Shown one piece after another: positions 55,187 through 64,000 of a stretch of 64,000 nucleotides of DNA; positions within the stretch are counted from its first letter, which is position 1; each line of letters opens with the position of its first letter. This DNA comes from CAVSMC01 sp963728935 (GTDB taxonomy: Bacteria > Pseudomonadota > Gammaproteobacteria > Burkholderiales > Casimicrobiaceae): the NCBI GenBank assembly GCA_963728935.1, contig CAVSMC010000001.1:868001-932000 (forward strand), given 5' to 3'. The position numbers were made by a program, and so were the translations under genes. Below the pieces are notes generated by a model. It saw nothing but the letters and a program-made list of their open reading frames with translations, was not told the origin of the DNA and ran no database searches.

Positions 55187-56809
55187 ATGCCCGAGCCGAT
55201 TTCGCCCGCGCTGACGCCGCCCGCCGCGGCCGCAAAGTCGGGCGCGCCGCCTCTCGCGTTCGCTGACGCCGAAGGCGTGTTGGAGTGGACGAAGTCGCTT
55301 CCGCTCACCAACGTCTCGCAGGTCTACGACGCTCTGCTCGGGCAGCTTCGCGCGATGTCGGCGGCCGAGTTCTCGCCGCGCGAGCGCGCGACGATCGCCG
55401 AGGTCATGCGCGACCAGGTCGCCTACCTGCATACCGAGCTCGCGCGCCGTTACGCCGGCAAGCCGCAGCCGGCAGTCGACCGCGAGCTCGAAGCCGCGGA
55501 TCAGGCCGTGGCGATCTGGCAGGCGTTGTGGGAGCAGTATTCGGCGTGCCTGAAGCCGCTGCTCGAAGGCGACCCCGAGCTCGCCGGCGTGAAGCCGAAG
55601 CTGTTGCAGCGCGGCCTGTACGTCGGCAAGCAGCTCGTGCTCGTCCACGGTCTCGCGCGCCGCATTCCGCAGCCGACCTTGTGGCAGGAGCTGCACGCGT
55701 ATTACCGGCTCGCGGAGATGCTCGAATGCGCGGTGACCGCGGTCTCCGACAATCTGATCCCCAACGGCATCGGCATCTCGTGCTATTCGATGTACAGCCA
55801 CGCGCTGCTGCTCGCGCTCGCCGATCCCTGCGCGATGACGGTCAAACAGATCGAGCTCACCGACCGCTGGCTCGCGATGTGGGCGCGCAAGGTGTTCCCG
55901 TACGGCGACCAGCGCGAGAGCGAAGGTCCGATCGTCGTCGTGGATCTCGACGGCAACGCGCCGGCGGCATTGGTCGCCACGCCGCCGGCCGCTTCGCCTC
56001 CATCGATGCGCTTCGGCTATCCGGGCAAGCTCGCGACCAGCGTGCGCGGGCGCCTGAAGCGGCTGCAGACCGGCGCGAACCCCGCGGAGCTGCAGCTTGG
56101 CCACGACTGCAGCGTCGAGCAATGCACGCATTTGCTGAGCCACCTCGATTCGCACTGGTATCAGCTGCCGCGCAACAGCGCAGGACTTCCGCGCGCGGCG
56201 GTCGAGCTTTGCGGCGGCGGCATCCCGGCGGCGTATTTCCGCGTCAGCGGCCGCACGTTCGACCGCAAGGATCCGCTCGGCAGGCTGTCGTTCCACGGCG
56301 CCCAGTACCTGCAGACGCTCGGCGCGCTGACCGATTACGATCGCGGTCGCGACGACGCCGAGCGCCTGTACGTGTGGGAGCGCTGGCACGGCGTGTACGA
56401 ATGGCGTGAGGCATCGGTCACGCGAACCGGCGCCGCACAGCATCGATGGCATCTCGACCAACTCGTCATCGTGCGCGACGACGAGCGCGTACGGCTGGGC
56501 TACATTTCGCGCGTCGCGTTCGGGCCTAAGGACGATCTCGCGCTGTCGTTGCGTTTATGGTCGGCCAATCCGAAGGCGATTCCCGTTCGGCCAGCTTCGG
56601 TTGCCGTGACCGAGGAACCGCCGATTCCGGTGTTGCTGCTGCCCGAGACGCCCGACGACAAGGCGTGCCTGATCGTGCCGCCGCGCACGTTCAACCCAAG
56701 CCGCGCTCTGCGCACGATCGACGCCGGCGCCGAGCGCAAATTCCGGCTGACGCGCCTCGTTCAACGCGGCGCCGACTTCGAGCGCGTCGCGTTCGAGGAA
56801 TCGACTTAG
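55187..56809 (+). CDS. Conserved hypothetical protein, possible C-terminal beta-barrel
   Basis: A 540-residue soluble protein without signal peptide or membrane helix. The first 270 residues are mainly helical (LRAMSAAEFSPRERATIAEV, LWQELHAYYRLAEMLECAVT); the last 160 residues look beta-rich (HRWHLDQLVIVRDDERVRLG, RLVQRGADFERVAFEE), recalling PilZ-like barrels, but no RxxxR c-di-GMP motif is seen, so I do not assign PilZ. ATG 55187 (MPEPISPAL) is preferred over GTG 55133 for its even codon pattern, without a clear ribosome-binding site. The neighbours give no functional clue. Confidence 0.65.
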   Translation: MPEPISPALTPPAAAAKSGAPPLAFADAEGVLEWTKSLPLTNVSQVYDALLGQLRAMSAAEFSPRERATIAEVMRDQVAYLHTELARRYAGKPQPAVDRELEAADQAVAIWQALWEQYSACLKPLLEGDPELAGVKPKLLQRGLYVGKQLVLVHGLARRIPQPTLWQELHAYYRLAEMLECAVTAVSDNLIPNGIGISCYSMYSHALLLALADPCAMTVKQIELTDRWLAMWARKVFPYGDQRESEGPIVVVDLDGNAPAALVATPPAASPPSMRFGYPGKLATSVRGRLKRLQTGANPAELQLGHDCSVEQCTHLLSHLDSHWYQLPRNSAGLPRAAVELCGGGIPAAYFRVSGRTFDRKDPLGRLSFHGAQYLQTLGALTDYDRGRDDAERLYVWERWHGVYEWREASVTRTGAAQHRWHLDQLVIVRDDERVRLGYISRVAFGPKDDLALSLRLWSANPKAIPVRPASVAVTEEPPIPVLLLPETPDDKACLIVPPRTFNPSRALRTIDAGAERKFRLTRLVQRGADFERVAFEEST

Positions 56810-56901
56810 GACCCGAGCGCGCGGGTGCCGTTTCGCTGCGCGAAACGGCCGTCCGCCGCTCGTATTTCCGAACGGCCCCCGCGCGCTCGAGTCCAAGTCG
56901 A

Positions 56902-58932
56902 ATGAACCGTCTTGCCGGCGAAACGAGCCCGTACCTGCTGCAGCACGCCGAAAACCCGGTCGATTGGTATCCATGGGGCGCGGAAGCGCTCGCCCGCGCG
57001 CGCCGCGAGAACAAGCCGATCCTGCTGTCGGTCGGTTACTCGGCGTGCCATTGGTGCCACGTGATGGCGCACGAATCGTTCGAGGACCCGGCGGTCGCCG
57101 CGGCGATGAACGATCACTTCGTCAACATCAAGGTCGACCGCGAGGAGCGGCCCGATCTCGACAAGATCTACCAGACGGCGCACGCATTGCTCACCCGCCG
57201 ATCCGGCGGTTGGCCGCTGACGATGTTTCTCACGCCGTCGGGCTCGCCGTTCTTCGGCGGCACGTACTTCCCCAAGCACAGCCGTTACGGCATCGGCGGA
57301 TTTCTCGATCTGTTGCCGCGCGTCGCCGCTGCCTATCGCGAGCAGGGTGAGGCGATCGCCGAACAGGGCGGGCGGCTCGCCGATGCGCTCGTGAGCCTCG
57401 AACCGCGGATCGATTCGCGTGAGGCGTCGCTGCCGGACCAGGCGCCGGCCGTTGCGCTCGCCGGGCTCGAGCAGACGTTCGACGCCGCGAACGGCGGATT
57501 CGGCGGTGCGCCGAAATTCCCGCATCCGGCCGAGCTCGCGTTCTGCCTGCGCGAGTGGGCGCGCACCGACGAGGCCGGTGCGCTTGCGATCGTGACCACC
57601 ACGCTCGCTCGCATGGCCGACGGCGGTATCCACGATCAGCTCGGCGGCGGCTTTTGTCGCTACAGCGTCGACGCGCATTGGTCGATTCCGCACTTCGAGA
57701 AGATGCTCTACGACAACGGACCGCTGCTCGCGCTGTACGCGCAGACCGGCCGGCTCACGCGCGAGCCGCGCTTCGCCGAGGTCGCGCGCGGCATCGTCGG
57801 CTGGATGACGCGCGAGATGCAGGCCGCTGACGGTGCATTCTTTTCGAGCCTCGATGCGGACAGCGAAGGCGAGGAAGGCAAGTTCTACGTGTTCTCGCGC
57901 GACGAGGTGCGCGCCACGCTTTCCGACGACGAATACGCGGTCGCCGCGCCGCACTGGGGTGTCGACGGACCGCAGAATTTCGAGGGCCACGCGTGGCATC
58001 TACGCGTCGTCGCGCCGCTGGAGAAGGTCGCGCAGCGGCTCGGCATCGGCCTCGCCGATGCGGCGACGCGTCTCGCCGCCGCGAAGGCCGCGTTGTTCGC
58101 GCTGCGCGCAACGCGCGTGCGGCCGGGCCGCGACGACAAGGTGCTCACCTCGTGGAACGCGCTGGCCGTCGCGGGGCTCGCGCGCGCCGCGCGCGCCCTG
58201 GACGAGCCGCGCTGGGCCGAAATCGCATTCGCCGCGGCCGATTCGCTGCGTCGCCACGCATGGCGCGACGGTCGACTGACGGCCACGCGCAAGGGCGAGC
58301 GCGCGCACCTCAATGCGTATCTCGACGATTACGCATTCGTTCTCGACGCGCTGCTCGAGCTGATGCAACTGCGCTTTCGCAGCGCGGATTACGCGTGGGC
58401 GCGTGACATCGCCGACGTGCTGCTTGCGCAGTTCGAAGATCGCACCGATGGCGGCTTCTTCTTCACGAGTCACGACCACGAGCCGCTGTTCCATCGCACG
58501 AAGCCCGGCCACGACGACGCGACGCCATCGGGCAACGGCGTAGCGGCCCGGTCGTTGATTGCGCTCGGCCATCTCGCCGGCGAGCCGCGCTACGTCGAAG
58601 CGGGCGAGCGCGCAGTGCGGCTGTTCGCTCCTGCAATCGCACAATCGCCGAGCGGTTATTCGACGCTGATCGAGGCGCTCGAAGACGCGCTGCTGCCGCC
58701 GACGTCGGTGTTGATCGCCGGCGACCCCGCGGCGTGCGCGGACTGGCAACGGGAGCTCGGCCGATCGCTGCGGCCCGCGGTTCGCGTGTTCGCCATTGGC
58801 GATACGCCGTTGCCCGCCGAGCTCGCGAAAGGCGACGCGCCGTCGCAAGGTGCGCGCGCGTGGGTCTGCGTCGGTACGCAGTGCCTCGCGCCCGTCGATT
58901 CGCTCGCCGCGCTCGAGGCTGCACTCGGTTGA
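56902..58932 (+). CDS. Thioredoxin domain-containing protein (YyaL/DUF255 family)
   Basis: A 676-residue cytoplasmic protein. The N-terminal thioredoxin-like DUF255 domain starts NRLAGETSPYLLQHAENPVD and has the CHWCH motif in SACHWCHVMAHESFEDP, followed by DREERPDLD. The rest is an alpha/alpha-toroid like N-acylglucosamine epimerases (HDQLGGGFCRYSVDAHW, IPHFEKMLYDNG, DADSEGEEGKFYVF). Related to eukaryotic spermatogenesis-associated protein 20; the biochemical function is unknown. ATG 56902. Confidence 0.92.
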   Translation: MNRLAGETSPYLLQHAENPVDWYPWGAEALARARRENKPILLSVGYSACHWCHVMAHESFEDPAVAAAMNDHFVNIKVDREERPDLDKIYQTAHALLTRRSGGWPLTMFLTPSGSPFFGGTYFPKHSRYGIGGFLDLLPRVAAAYREQGEAIAEQGGRLADALVSLEPRIDSREASLPDQAPAVALAGLEQTFDAANGGFGGAPKFPHPAELAFCLREWARTDEAGALAIVTTTLARMADGGIHDQLGGGFCRYSVDAHWSIPHFEKMLYDNGPLLALYAQTGRLTREPRFAEVARGIVGWMTREMQAADGAFFSSLDADSEGEEGKFYVFSRDEVRATLSDDEYAVAAPHWGVDGPQNFEGHAWHLRVVAPLEKVAQRLGIGLADAATRLAAAKAALFALRATRVRPGRDDKVLTSWNALAVAGLARAARALDEPRWAEIAFAAADSLRRHAWRDGRLTATRKGERAHLNAYLDDYAFVLDALLELMQLRFRSADYAWARDIADVLLAQFEDRTDGGFFFTSHDHEPLFHRTKPGHDDATPSGNGVAARSLIALGHLAGEPRYVEAGERAVRLFAPAIAQSPSGYSTLIEALEDALLPPTSVLIAGDPAACADWQRELGRSLRPAVRVFAIGDTPLPAELAKGDAPSQGARAWVCVGTQCLAPVDSLAALEAALG

Positions 58933-59001
58933 TCGCCTCGGCGGTGTCGCCGACTCGGTGCGGTAAAATGCGCGTTTCATCCCGATGACCTTGGAGAACC
59001 G

Positions 59002-59319
59002 ATGAAGATCGCAAACCTTGTTCTTGCGGCCACGATCGCCGCCGCTGCCTCGGCGGCGAGCGCGCAATCCGGCGCGGACCTGATCAAGAAGAACGGTTGC
59101 ACCGCGTGCCACGCGATCGACAAGAAGATCGTGGGCCCGGCGTACAACGACGTCGCGGCGAAGTACAAGGGCGATGCAAGCGCGGCGACGAAGCTGATGG
59201 CGAAGGTGAAAGCCGGCGGCAGCGGCGTCTGGGGTCAAGTTCCGATGCCACCGAACCCGCAGGTCAAGGACGACGAATTGAAGACGATAATCGGCTATAT
59301 CCTGTCGTTGAAGAAATGA
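59002..59319 (+). CDS. Class I cytochrome c (c551/c552 type)
   Basis: A 105-residue periplasmic electron carrier. Signal peptide MKIANLVLAATIAAAASAASA is cleaved before QSGAD; the haem-binding CTACH is at mature residue about 12, and the distal Met ligand is in WGQVPMPPNP, as in c551-type cytochromes; the C-terminal helix is DELKTIIGYILSL. ATG 59002 has TTGGAGAA upstream. A -10-like TAAAAT at 58964-58969 may be its promoter. Confidence 0.94.
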   Translation: MKIANLVLAATIAAAASAASAQSGADLIKKNGCTACHAIDKKIVGPAYNDVAAKYKGDASAATKLMAKVKAGGSGVWGQVPMPPNPQVKDDELKTIIGYILSLKK

Positions 59320-59375
59320 CGCCGTCGGGCCCGGGCGAACGCGTGCCCGACGCCTTGCTTCGGTGCTAAAATTCA

Positions 59376-59585
59376 CCGGTCCGTGCAGGAGAGCGCGGAC
59401 CGGGCGACCGGTCCTGCCGCCGAAGGCGCAACTCCCCGCAATCGCTCAGGCAAATGGACTGCCGGACGACGACTGATCTGGAGAGCGGCCGCGCGACGTT
59501 GAATGCGTCGCGAGCGGCCCACCGAAGGGGCACCCGAGCGGCGCATTGGTCCGGTCGGCAATCTCTCAGGTAAAAGGACAGATGG
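59376..59585 (+). promoter_or_regulatory. Tandem glycine riboswitch
   Basis: Two consecutive glycine aptamers. Each has the conserved GGAGAG (59388-59393 and 59480-59485), and each closes with the conserved CAATC, CTCAGG and A-rich block (around 59438-59455 and 59559-59581; the second includes GGTAAAAGGACAGA). A TAAAAT at 59367-59372 just upstream may be the -10 of the operon promoter. Tandem aptamers bind glycine and in known cases switch on glycine-cleavage genes; here the next gene is gcvT. Confidence 0.93.
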
Positions 59586-59617
59586 GGCGAAGCGTGCGAA
59601 TGCGCTTCGCCCTTTTT
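59585..59617 (+). terminator. Riboswitch expression-platform terminator
   Basis: GGGCGAAGCG (59585-59594) pairs perfectly with CGCTTCGCCC (59603-59612), followed by five T residues. It lies between the second aptamer and the gcvT start, so it is the likely glycine-controlled transcription terminator. Confidence 0.88.
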
Positions 59618-59634
59618 CTCGTCCGGAGAACTGC

Positions 59635-60744
59635 ATGCCCGACTCGCCGCTGCGCAAGACGCCGTTGAACGCCGTGCATCGCGCGGCCGGCGCGCGCATG
59701 GTGGATTTCGGCGGCTGGGATATGCCGGTCCATTACGGCTCGCAAATCGACGAGCATCACGCTGTCCGGCGCGACGCCGGCATGTTCGACGTCTCGCACA
59801 TGCGCGTCGTCGATTTCGAGGGCCACGGCGTGCGCGATTTCCTTCGCTACGCGCTCGCGAACAACGTCGACAAGCTGAAGGACGCGGGCAAGGCGCTCTA
59901 TTCGTGCCTGTTGCAGGAAGACGGCGGCGTCGTCGACGACCTGATCGTCTATTTTCTGCGCGAGGACTTCTTCCGGCTCGTCGTCAACGCGGGCACCGCG
60001 CCAAAGGACATCGCGTGGCTGCGCAGGCTCGCCGGCTCGAACGCGCAAGCGTTTTCGATCACGCCGCGCGACGATCTCGCGATGATCGCCGTTCAGGGAC
60101 CGCACGCGCGCGCCAAAGTGTGGCAGGCGGTGCCGGGAAGCGAAGCGGTGTCCGGCACGCTGAAGCCCTTCACGGCGACGACGATGCGCGAGCCCTGGGG
60201 CGAGCTGTTCATCGCGCGCACCGGCTACACTGGCGAGGACGGCTTCGAGATCGTCGTGCCGGCCACGCATGTCACGGACCTGTGGAACGCGCTCGCGAGC
60301 GCTGGCGTGCGTCCATGCGGGCTCGGCGCGCGCGACACGCTTCGGCTCGAAGCGGGCATGAATCTGTACGGCCAGGACATGGACGAGACGGTGACGCCGC
60401 TCGTGTCGGGCCTCGGATGGACGATCGATCTCGCGAGCGGGCGAGACTTCGTCGGCAAGCGCGCGCTCGAAGCGAGCACGCCCGACCGCCAGCTCGCCGG
60501 CTTGCTGCTGCAGGACAAGGGCGGCGTGCTGCGCGCGCATCAGCGCGTGCGCACGCCCGACGGCGAGGGCGAGGTCACCAGCGGCACGTTCAGTCCGACG
60601 CTCAACGCTTCGATCGCGCTCGCGCGGCTGCCGATAGCGGTCAAGCTGGGTGCGATCGTTCACGTCATCGTGCGCGACAAGCCGCTTGCCGCGCGCGTGG
60701 TGAGGCCGCCGTTCGCGCGCAACGGCAAGAGCCTCGTCACGTGA
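59635..60744 (+). CDS. gcvT: Glycine cleavage system T protein (aminomethyltransferase)
   Basis: Transfers the aminomethyl-derived one-carbon unit from GcvH to tetrahydrofolate. 369 residues: N-terminus LRKTPLNAVHRAAGARMVDF, GGWDMPVHYGSQIDEHHAV with the folate-site motif, MFDVSHMRVVDFEG, and TGYTGEDGFEIVVP; C-terminal GSxxP-type barrel GEVTSGTFSPTLNASIALA. ATG 59635 has CCGGAGAA upstream. It is behind the glycine riboswitch and starts the gcv operon. Confidence 0.97.
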   Translation: MPDSPLRKTPLNAVHRAAGARMVDFGGWDMPVHYGSQIDEHHAVRRDAGMFDVSHMRVVDFEGHGVRDFLRYALANNVDKLKDAGKALYSCLLQEDGGVVDDLIVYFLREDFFRLVVNAGTAPKDIAWLRRLAGSNAQAFSITPRDDLAMIAVQGPHARAKVWQAVPGSEAVSGTLKPFTATTMREPWGELFIARTGYTGEDGFEIVVPATHVTDLWNALASAGVRPCGLGARDTLRLEAGMNLYGQDMDETVTPLVSGLGWTIDLASGRDFVGKRALEASTPDRQLAGLLLQDKGGVLRAHQRVRTPDGEGEVTSGTFSPTLNASIALARLPIAVKLGAIVHVIVRDKPLAARVVRPPFARNGKSLVT

Positions 60745-61301
60745 GCGCGGACGGTCGTGTCGTCGTGCGTCCGCTCGTCAAGACCGACGCTCCCGCTTAC
60801 CGGGCGCTGCGGCTGCGCGGCCTCGCCGAGCATCCGGACGCTTTTACGTCGGACGCCGAAGAAGAGGCGATGAAGCCGCTCGCCTGGACCGAGCGGCGCA
60901 TCGGCCCGAAAGCCGACGCGCCGCACGACGTCGTGCTCGGCGCGTTCGCAACCGACGGCGCGCTCGTCGGCGTCGTCGGAATGGACATCGATCCGCGGCG
61001 CAAAGTGCGTCACGTCGCTCATGTGTTCGGCATGTACGTCGCCGGGCCATGGCGCGGCGCGGGCGTCGGTCGCCGCCTGCTCGACGCGCTGGTCGCGCGT
61101 TCGCGCAGCATCGCAGGCGTCGAGCAGCTCGCGTTGACGGTGACCGCCGGCAACGCCGCGAAGGACCTCTACGAGCGTGCGGGATTCATCGCGTGGGGCA
61201 CGTCGCCCGCCGCGATCAAGGTCGACGGCGTCGCATTCGACAAGGTCCACATGACGATGCGCATCGATTCACTTTCCTCTTCCGCCACGGAGGCGAAATG
61301 A
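60741..61301 (+). CDS. GNAT family N-acetyltransferase
   Basis: A 186-residue acyl-CoA-dependent transferase. The GNAT fold is seen from VVVRPLVKTDAPAYRALR; the acetyl-CoA loop (R-x-x-G-x-G/A) is in VAGPWRGAGVGRRLLDAL, followed by LALTVTAGNAAKDLYERAGF, the standard motif B. The substrate is unknown. GTG 60741 overlaps the gcvT stop as GTGA, and its own stop overlaps the gcvH ATG as ATGA, so it is coupled within the glycine-cleavage operon and under the riboswitch. Confidence 0.9.
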   Translation: MSADGRVVVRPLVKTDAPAYRALRLRGLAEHPDAFTSDAEEEAMKPLAWTERRIGPKADAPHDVVLGAFATDGALVGVVGMDIDPRRKVRHVAHVFGMYVAGPWRGAGVGRRLLDALVARSRSIAGVEQLALTVTAGNAAKDLYERAGFIAWGTSPAAIKVDGVAFDKVHMTMRIDSLSSSATEAK

Positions 61302-61678
61302 ACGTTCCGGCGAATCTCAAGTACACGTCCGAGCACGAATGGGTGAAAAGCGAAGCGGACGGAACGTTCACCGTCGGCATTACCGACCACGCGCAGGCGG
61401 CGCTCGGCGATCTCGTCTATCTCGAGCTGCCCGACGTGGGACGCAAGCTTGCCGCCGGCGATGCGTGCGCCGTCGTCGAGTCGGTAAAGGCTGCTTCCGA
61501 CGTCTACGCGCCGCTCGGCGGCGAGGTGATCGCGGTCAACGCCGAGCTCGCCGATGCACCGGAAAAGGTGAACGAGGATGCGTACGCCGCGTGGCTCTTC
61601 AAGGTCAAGCCATCGGACACGAACGACGTCGCGAAGCTCCTCGATTCGAAGGCGTACGAGGCGCTGATCGCCGAGTAG
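61298..61678 (+). CDS. gcvH: Glycine cleavage system H protein
   Basis: Lipoyl carrier that shuttles the aminomethyl group between P and T proteins. 126 residues: start MNVPANLKYTSEHEWVKSE, and the lipoyl-accepting Lys in VVESVKAASDVYAPLGGEV. ATG 61298 overlaps the GNAT stop; the upstream gene end supplies GGAGG (61288-61292) as ribosome-binding site. gcvP starts four bases after its stop. Confidence 0.98.
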   Translation: MNVPANLKYTSEHEWVKSEADGTFTVGITDHAQAALGDLVYLELPDVGRKLAAGDACAVVESVKAASDVYAPLGGEVIAVNAELADAPEKVNEDAYAAWLFKVKPSDTNDVAKLLDSKAYEALIAE

Positions 61679-61682
61679 CGAG

Positions 61683-64000
61683 ATGAAGATGAACGAGCTC
61701 TCCACCCCAACGACGCTGGCGGCGCTCGAGCGGCACGACCGATTCGTCGCGCGGCACATCGGACCTTCGCCGGCCGAGCAGCACGCGATGCTCGCGGCGC
61801 TCGGATATTCGTCGCGCCCGGCGCTCATCGACGCGATCGTTCCCGAGTCGATCCGACGTCGCCGCCCGCTCGACCTGCCGGAGCCGCTCGCCGAAGAGGA
61901 AGCGCTCGCGAGGCTTGCCGCGATCGCGGCGAAGAACAAGGTGCTGCGCTCGTTCATCGGCCAGGGCTACTACGGGACGCACACGCCGGGGGTGATCCTT
62001 CGCAACGTGCTCGAGAATCCCGCGTGGTACACCGCGTACACGCCGTACCAGCCGGAAATCTCGCAAGGCCGCCTCGAGGCGCTGGTCAACTTCCAGACCA
62101 TGGTCCGCGATCTCACCGCCATGGCGATCGCGAACGCGTCGATGCTCGACGAGGCGACGGCGGCGGCCGAGGCAATGACGCTCGCGCAACGCGTGGGCAA
62201 GTCGACGAGCCGGCGCTTCTTCGTCGCCTCCGACGTGTTCGCGCAGACGCAGGACGTCGTTCGCACGCGCGCGCGGCCGCTCGGCATCGACGTCGTCGTC
62301 GGACCGGCGTCCGAGGCGCCAAACGCCGGCGCATTCGCCGCGCTGCTGCAATTTCCGGGCGCGAACGGCGATCTGACCGATGCGGCGACGATCGTCGATG
62401 CGCTCCATTCAAGCGGAGCGCTCGCCATCGTCGCCACCGATCTTCTCGCGTTGACGCTGCTGCGTCCGCCCGGCGAGTGGGGGGCCGACGTCGTCGTCGG
62501 GTCGTCGCAGCGCTTCGGCGTGCCGATGGGCTATGGCGGCCCGCACGCGGCGTTCATGGCGACGCGCGACGAGTTCAAGCGCCAATTGCCGGGACGGCTC
62601 GTCGGCGTCACCGTCGATTCGCACGGCGATCCGGCGTACCGGCTCGCGTTGCAGACGCGAGAGCAGCACATTCGCCGCGAGAAGGCGACGTCGAACATCT
62701 GCACGGCGCAGGTGCTGCTCGCGGTGATCGCCGGCATGTACGCCGCGTATCACGGTCCGCAAGGTCTCGCGACGATCGCCCGACGCGTGAATCGACTGAC
62801 GGCGATCGCGAAGGCAGGCCTGGAAAAGCTCGGCTTCGACGTGCCGACGCGCGCGTTCTTCGACACGCTGACCGTCGCAACCGGCGAGCGCACGGGCGAA
62901 ATCCTCGCGCGCGGCGTTGCGCGTGGCGCGAACTTTCGCGCTGTCGACGCGCGCACGCTCGGCATTTCGCTCGACGAGACGACGACGCGCGCCGACGTCG
63001 AGCTCATATGGTCGATCTTCGGCGGCGCCGATGCCTCATTCGACGTCGCCGCGCTCGAGCCGCGAATCGCCGATCCGATTCCCGCCGCGCTGGCGCGAAG
63101 TTCCGCATTCCTTGCGCACCCGGTCTTCAACCGCTATCAGAGCGAAACCGAGATGTTGCGTTATCTGCGCAAGCTCGCCGACCGCGACATCGCGCTCGAC
63201 CGCTCGATGATCCCGTTGGGCTCCTGCACGATGAAGCTCAACGCAACGGCCGAGATGATCCCCATTACGTGGTCCGCGTTCGGCGCGCTGCATCCGTTCG
63301 CGCCCGCGGAACAAGCGCAAGGGTACGCCGAGCTCGTCGCGGATCTCGAGCGGATGCTCTGCGCGGCGACCGGTTACGCGGCGGTGTCGTTGCAGCCGAA
63401 CGCCGGATCGCAGGGCGAATACGCAGGGCTGCTCGCGATCGCCGCCTATCACCGCAGCCGCGGCGAAGGCGAGCGCAACGTCTGCCTCATTCCCGCTTCG
63501 GCGCACGGCACGAATCCGGCGTCCGCGCAGATGGCCGGCATGCAGGTGGTCGTCGTCGCGTGCGACGACGACGGCAATGTCGACGTCGCCGATCTCGAGG
63601 CGAAGGCGGCGAAGCACCGCGACCGTCTCGCCGCGATCATGGTGACGTATCCGTCGACGCATGGCGTGTTCGAAGCGGGCATCAAGCGAATCTGCGAGAT
63701 CGTCCATGCACAGGGCGGCCAGGTCTATGTCGACGGCGCGAATCTCAACGCGCTGGTCGGGCTCGCCGCACCCGGCGAATTCGGCGCCGACGTTTCGCAT
63801 CTCAACCTGCACAAGACGTTCTGCATCCCGCACGGCGGTGGAGGACCCGGCGTAGGGCCGATCGGCGTTGCCGCGCATCTCGCGCCGTTCTTGCCGGGTC
63901 ATCGATATTCGCCTCGGCCGCTTGCGCAAGCGGGCGAAGAGTTTAAGGCCGGTCCCGTCTGTGCCGCGCCGTACGGCAGCGCGAGCATCCTGCCGATTTC
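61683..64000 (+). CDS. gcvP: Glycine dehydrogenase (decarboxylating) P protein, 3' end outside window
   Basis: PLP enzyme that decarboxylates glycine and loads GcvH. About 772 of the usual 950-960 residues are present, with no stop to the window end. N-terminus reads DRFVARHIGPSPAEQHAML and SFIGQGYYGTHTPGVILRNV; the middle has MIPLGSCTMKLNATAEMIP; the PLP-binding Lys is in SHLNLHKTFCIPHGGGGPG. Start ATG 61683 (MKMNEL); ATG 61689 is equally possible. Same operon as gcvT, GNAT and gcvH. Confidence 0.96.
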   Translation, partial: MKMNELSTPTTLAALERHDRFVARHIGPSPAEQHAMLAALGYSSRPALIDAIVPESIRRRRPLDLPEPLAEEEALARLAAIAAKNKVLRSFIGQGYYGTHTPGVILRNVLENPAWYTAYTPYQPEISQGRLEALVNFQTMVRDLTAMAIANASMLDEATAAAEAMTLAQRVGKSTSRRFFVASDVFAQTQDVVRTRARPLGIDVVVGPASEAPNAGAFAALLQFPGANGDLTDAATIVDALHSSGALAIVATDLLALTLLRPPGEWGADVVVGSSQRFGVPMGYGGPHAAFMATRDEFKRQLPGRLVGVTVDSHGDPAYRLALQTREQHIRREKATSNICTAQVLLAVIAGMYAAYHGPQGLATIARRVNRLTAIAKAGLEKLGFDVPTRAFFDTLTVATGERTGEILARGVARGANFRAVDARTLGISLDETTTRADVELIWSIFGGADASFDVAALEPRIADPIPAALARSSAFLAHPVFNRYQSETEMLRYLRKLADRDIALDRSMIPLGSCTMKLNATAEMIPITWSAFGALHPFAPAEQAQGYAELVADLERMLCAATGYAAVSLQPNAGSQGEYAGLLAIAAYHRSRGEGERNVCLIPASAHGTNPASAQMAGMQVVVVACDDDGNVDVADLEAKAAKHRDRLAAIMVTYPSTHGVFEAGIKRICEIVHAQGGQVYVDGANLNALVGLAAPGEFGADVSHLNLHKTFCIPHGGGGPGVGPIGVAAHLAPFLPGHRYSPRPLAQAGEEFKAGPVCAAPYGSASILPI

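Overview
The window is origin-proximal chromosome from a high-GC betaproteobacterium. The evidence is gene order and protein type: yidD-rnpA-rpmH divergent from dnaA-dnaN-gyrB; def-fmt-htpX-rsmB-DUF4390-ntrY-ntrX in one run; a CIRCE-type operator on rpoH; the 'ferrooxidans-type' glutamate-cysteine ligase; a TorF-type porin with glnK-amtB; and a DUF3683 FAD/iron-sulfur oxidoreductase. I do not name a genus.

Layout. 1-6113 is the replication block: rpmH operon leftward, dnaA, dnaN and gyrB rightward, with DnaA boxes on both sides of dnaA. 6142-11877 runs leftward: DUF2905, topoisomerase III, dprA, LysM protein. 11991-21889 runs rightward: peptide deformylase, Met-tRNA formyltransferase, HtpX, RsmB, DUF4390, the NtrY/NtrX two-component pair and Kup, many with stop/start overlaps. 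22008-24006 holds rpoH and ftsY leftward; rpoH has a promoter embedded in a CIRCE operator and an intrinsic terminator. 24113-38160 is mostly rightward housekeeping (rsmD, coaD, ferredoxin, TPR protein, lolB, ispE, tRNA-Gln, prs, rplY, pth, ychF, dapF, DUF484, xerC), interrupted by leftward dynamin-like GTPase and mutM. 38414-43299 is leftward: DinB, gshA, then a torF-glnK-amtB nitrogen operon with a sigma-54-type promoter.

The accessory part is 45546-50285, immediately after comM. It holds a 5'-truncated, frameshifted Rhs gene whose C-terminal tip runs in frame into an N-terminally truncated IS630-family transposase, a small zinc-ribbon membrane protein that could be the immunity partner of the Rhs tip, a second Rhs scrap, and a decayed second copy of the comM 3' end. 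The comM tail therefore flanks the island as a diverged direct repeat. This is the most unusual structure in the window.

50280-58932 carries a small cytochrome, a large FAD/Fe-S oxidoreductase, hypothetical genes and a YyaL-type thioredoxin-domain protein. 59002-64000 has a class I cytochrome c and the glycine cleavage operon (gcvT, a GNAT acetyltransferase, gcvH, gcvP) behind a tandem glycine riboswitch with a terminator; gcvP runs off the window end.

No CRISPR array, rRNA operon, integrase or intact insertion sequence was seen. Start sites were chosen by reading upstream sequence and family N-termini and are inferences unless stated.
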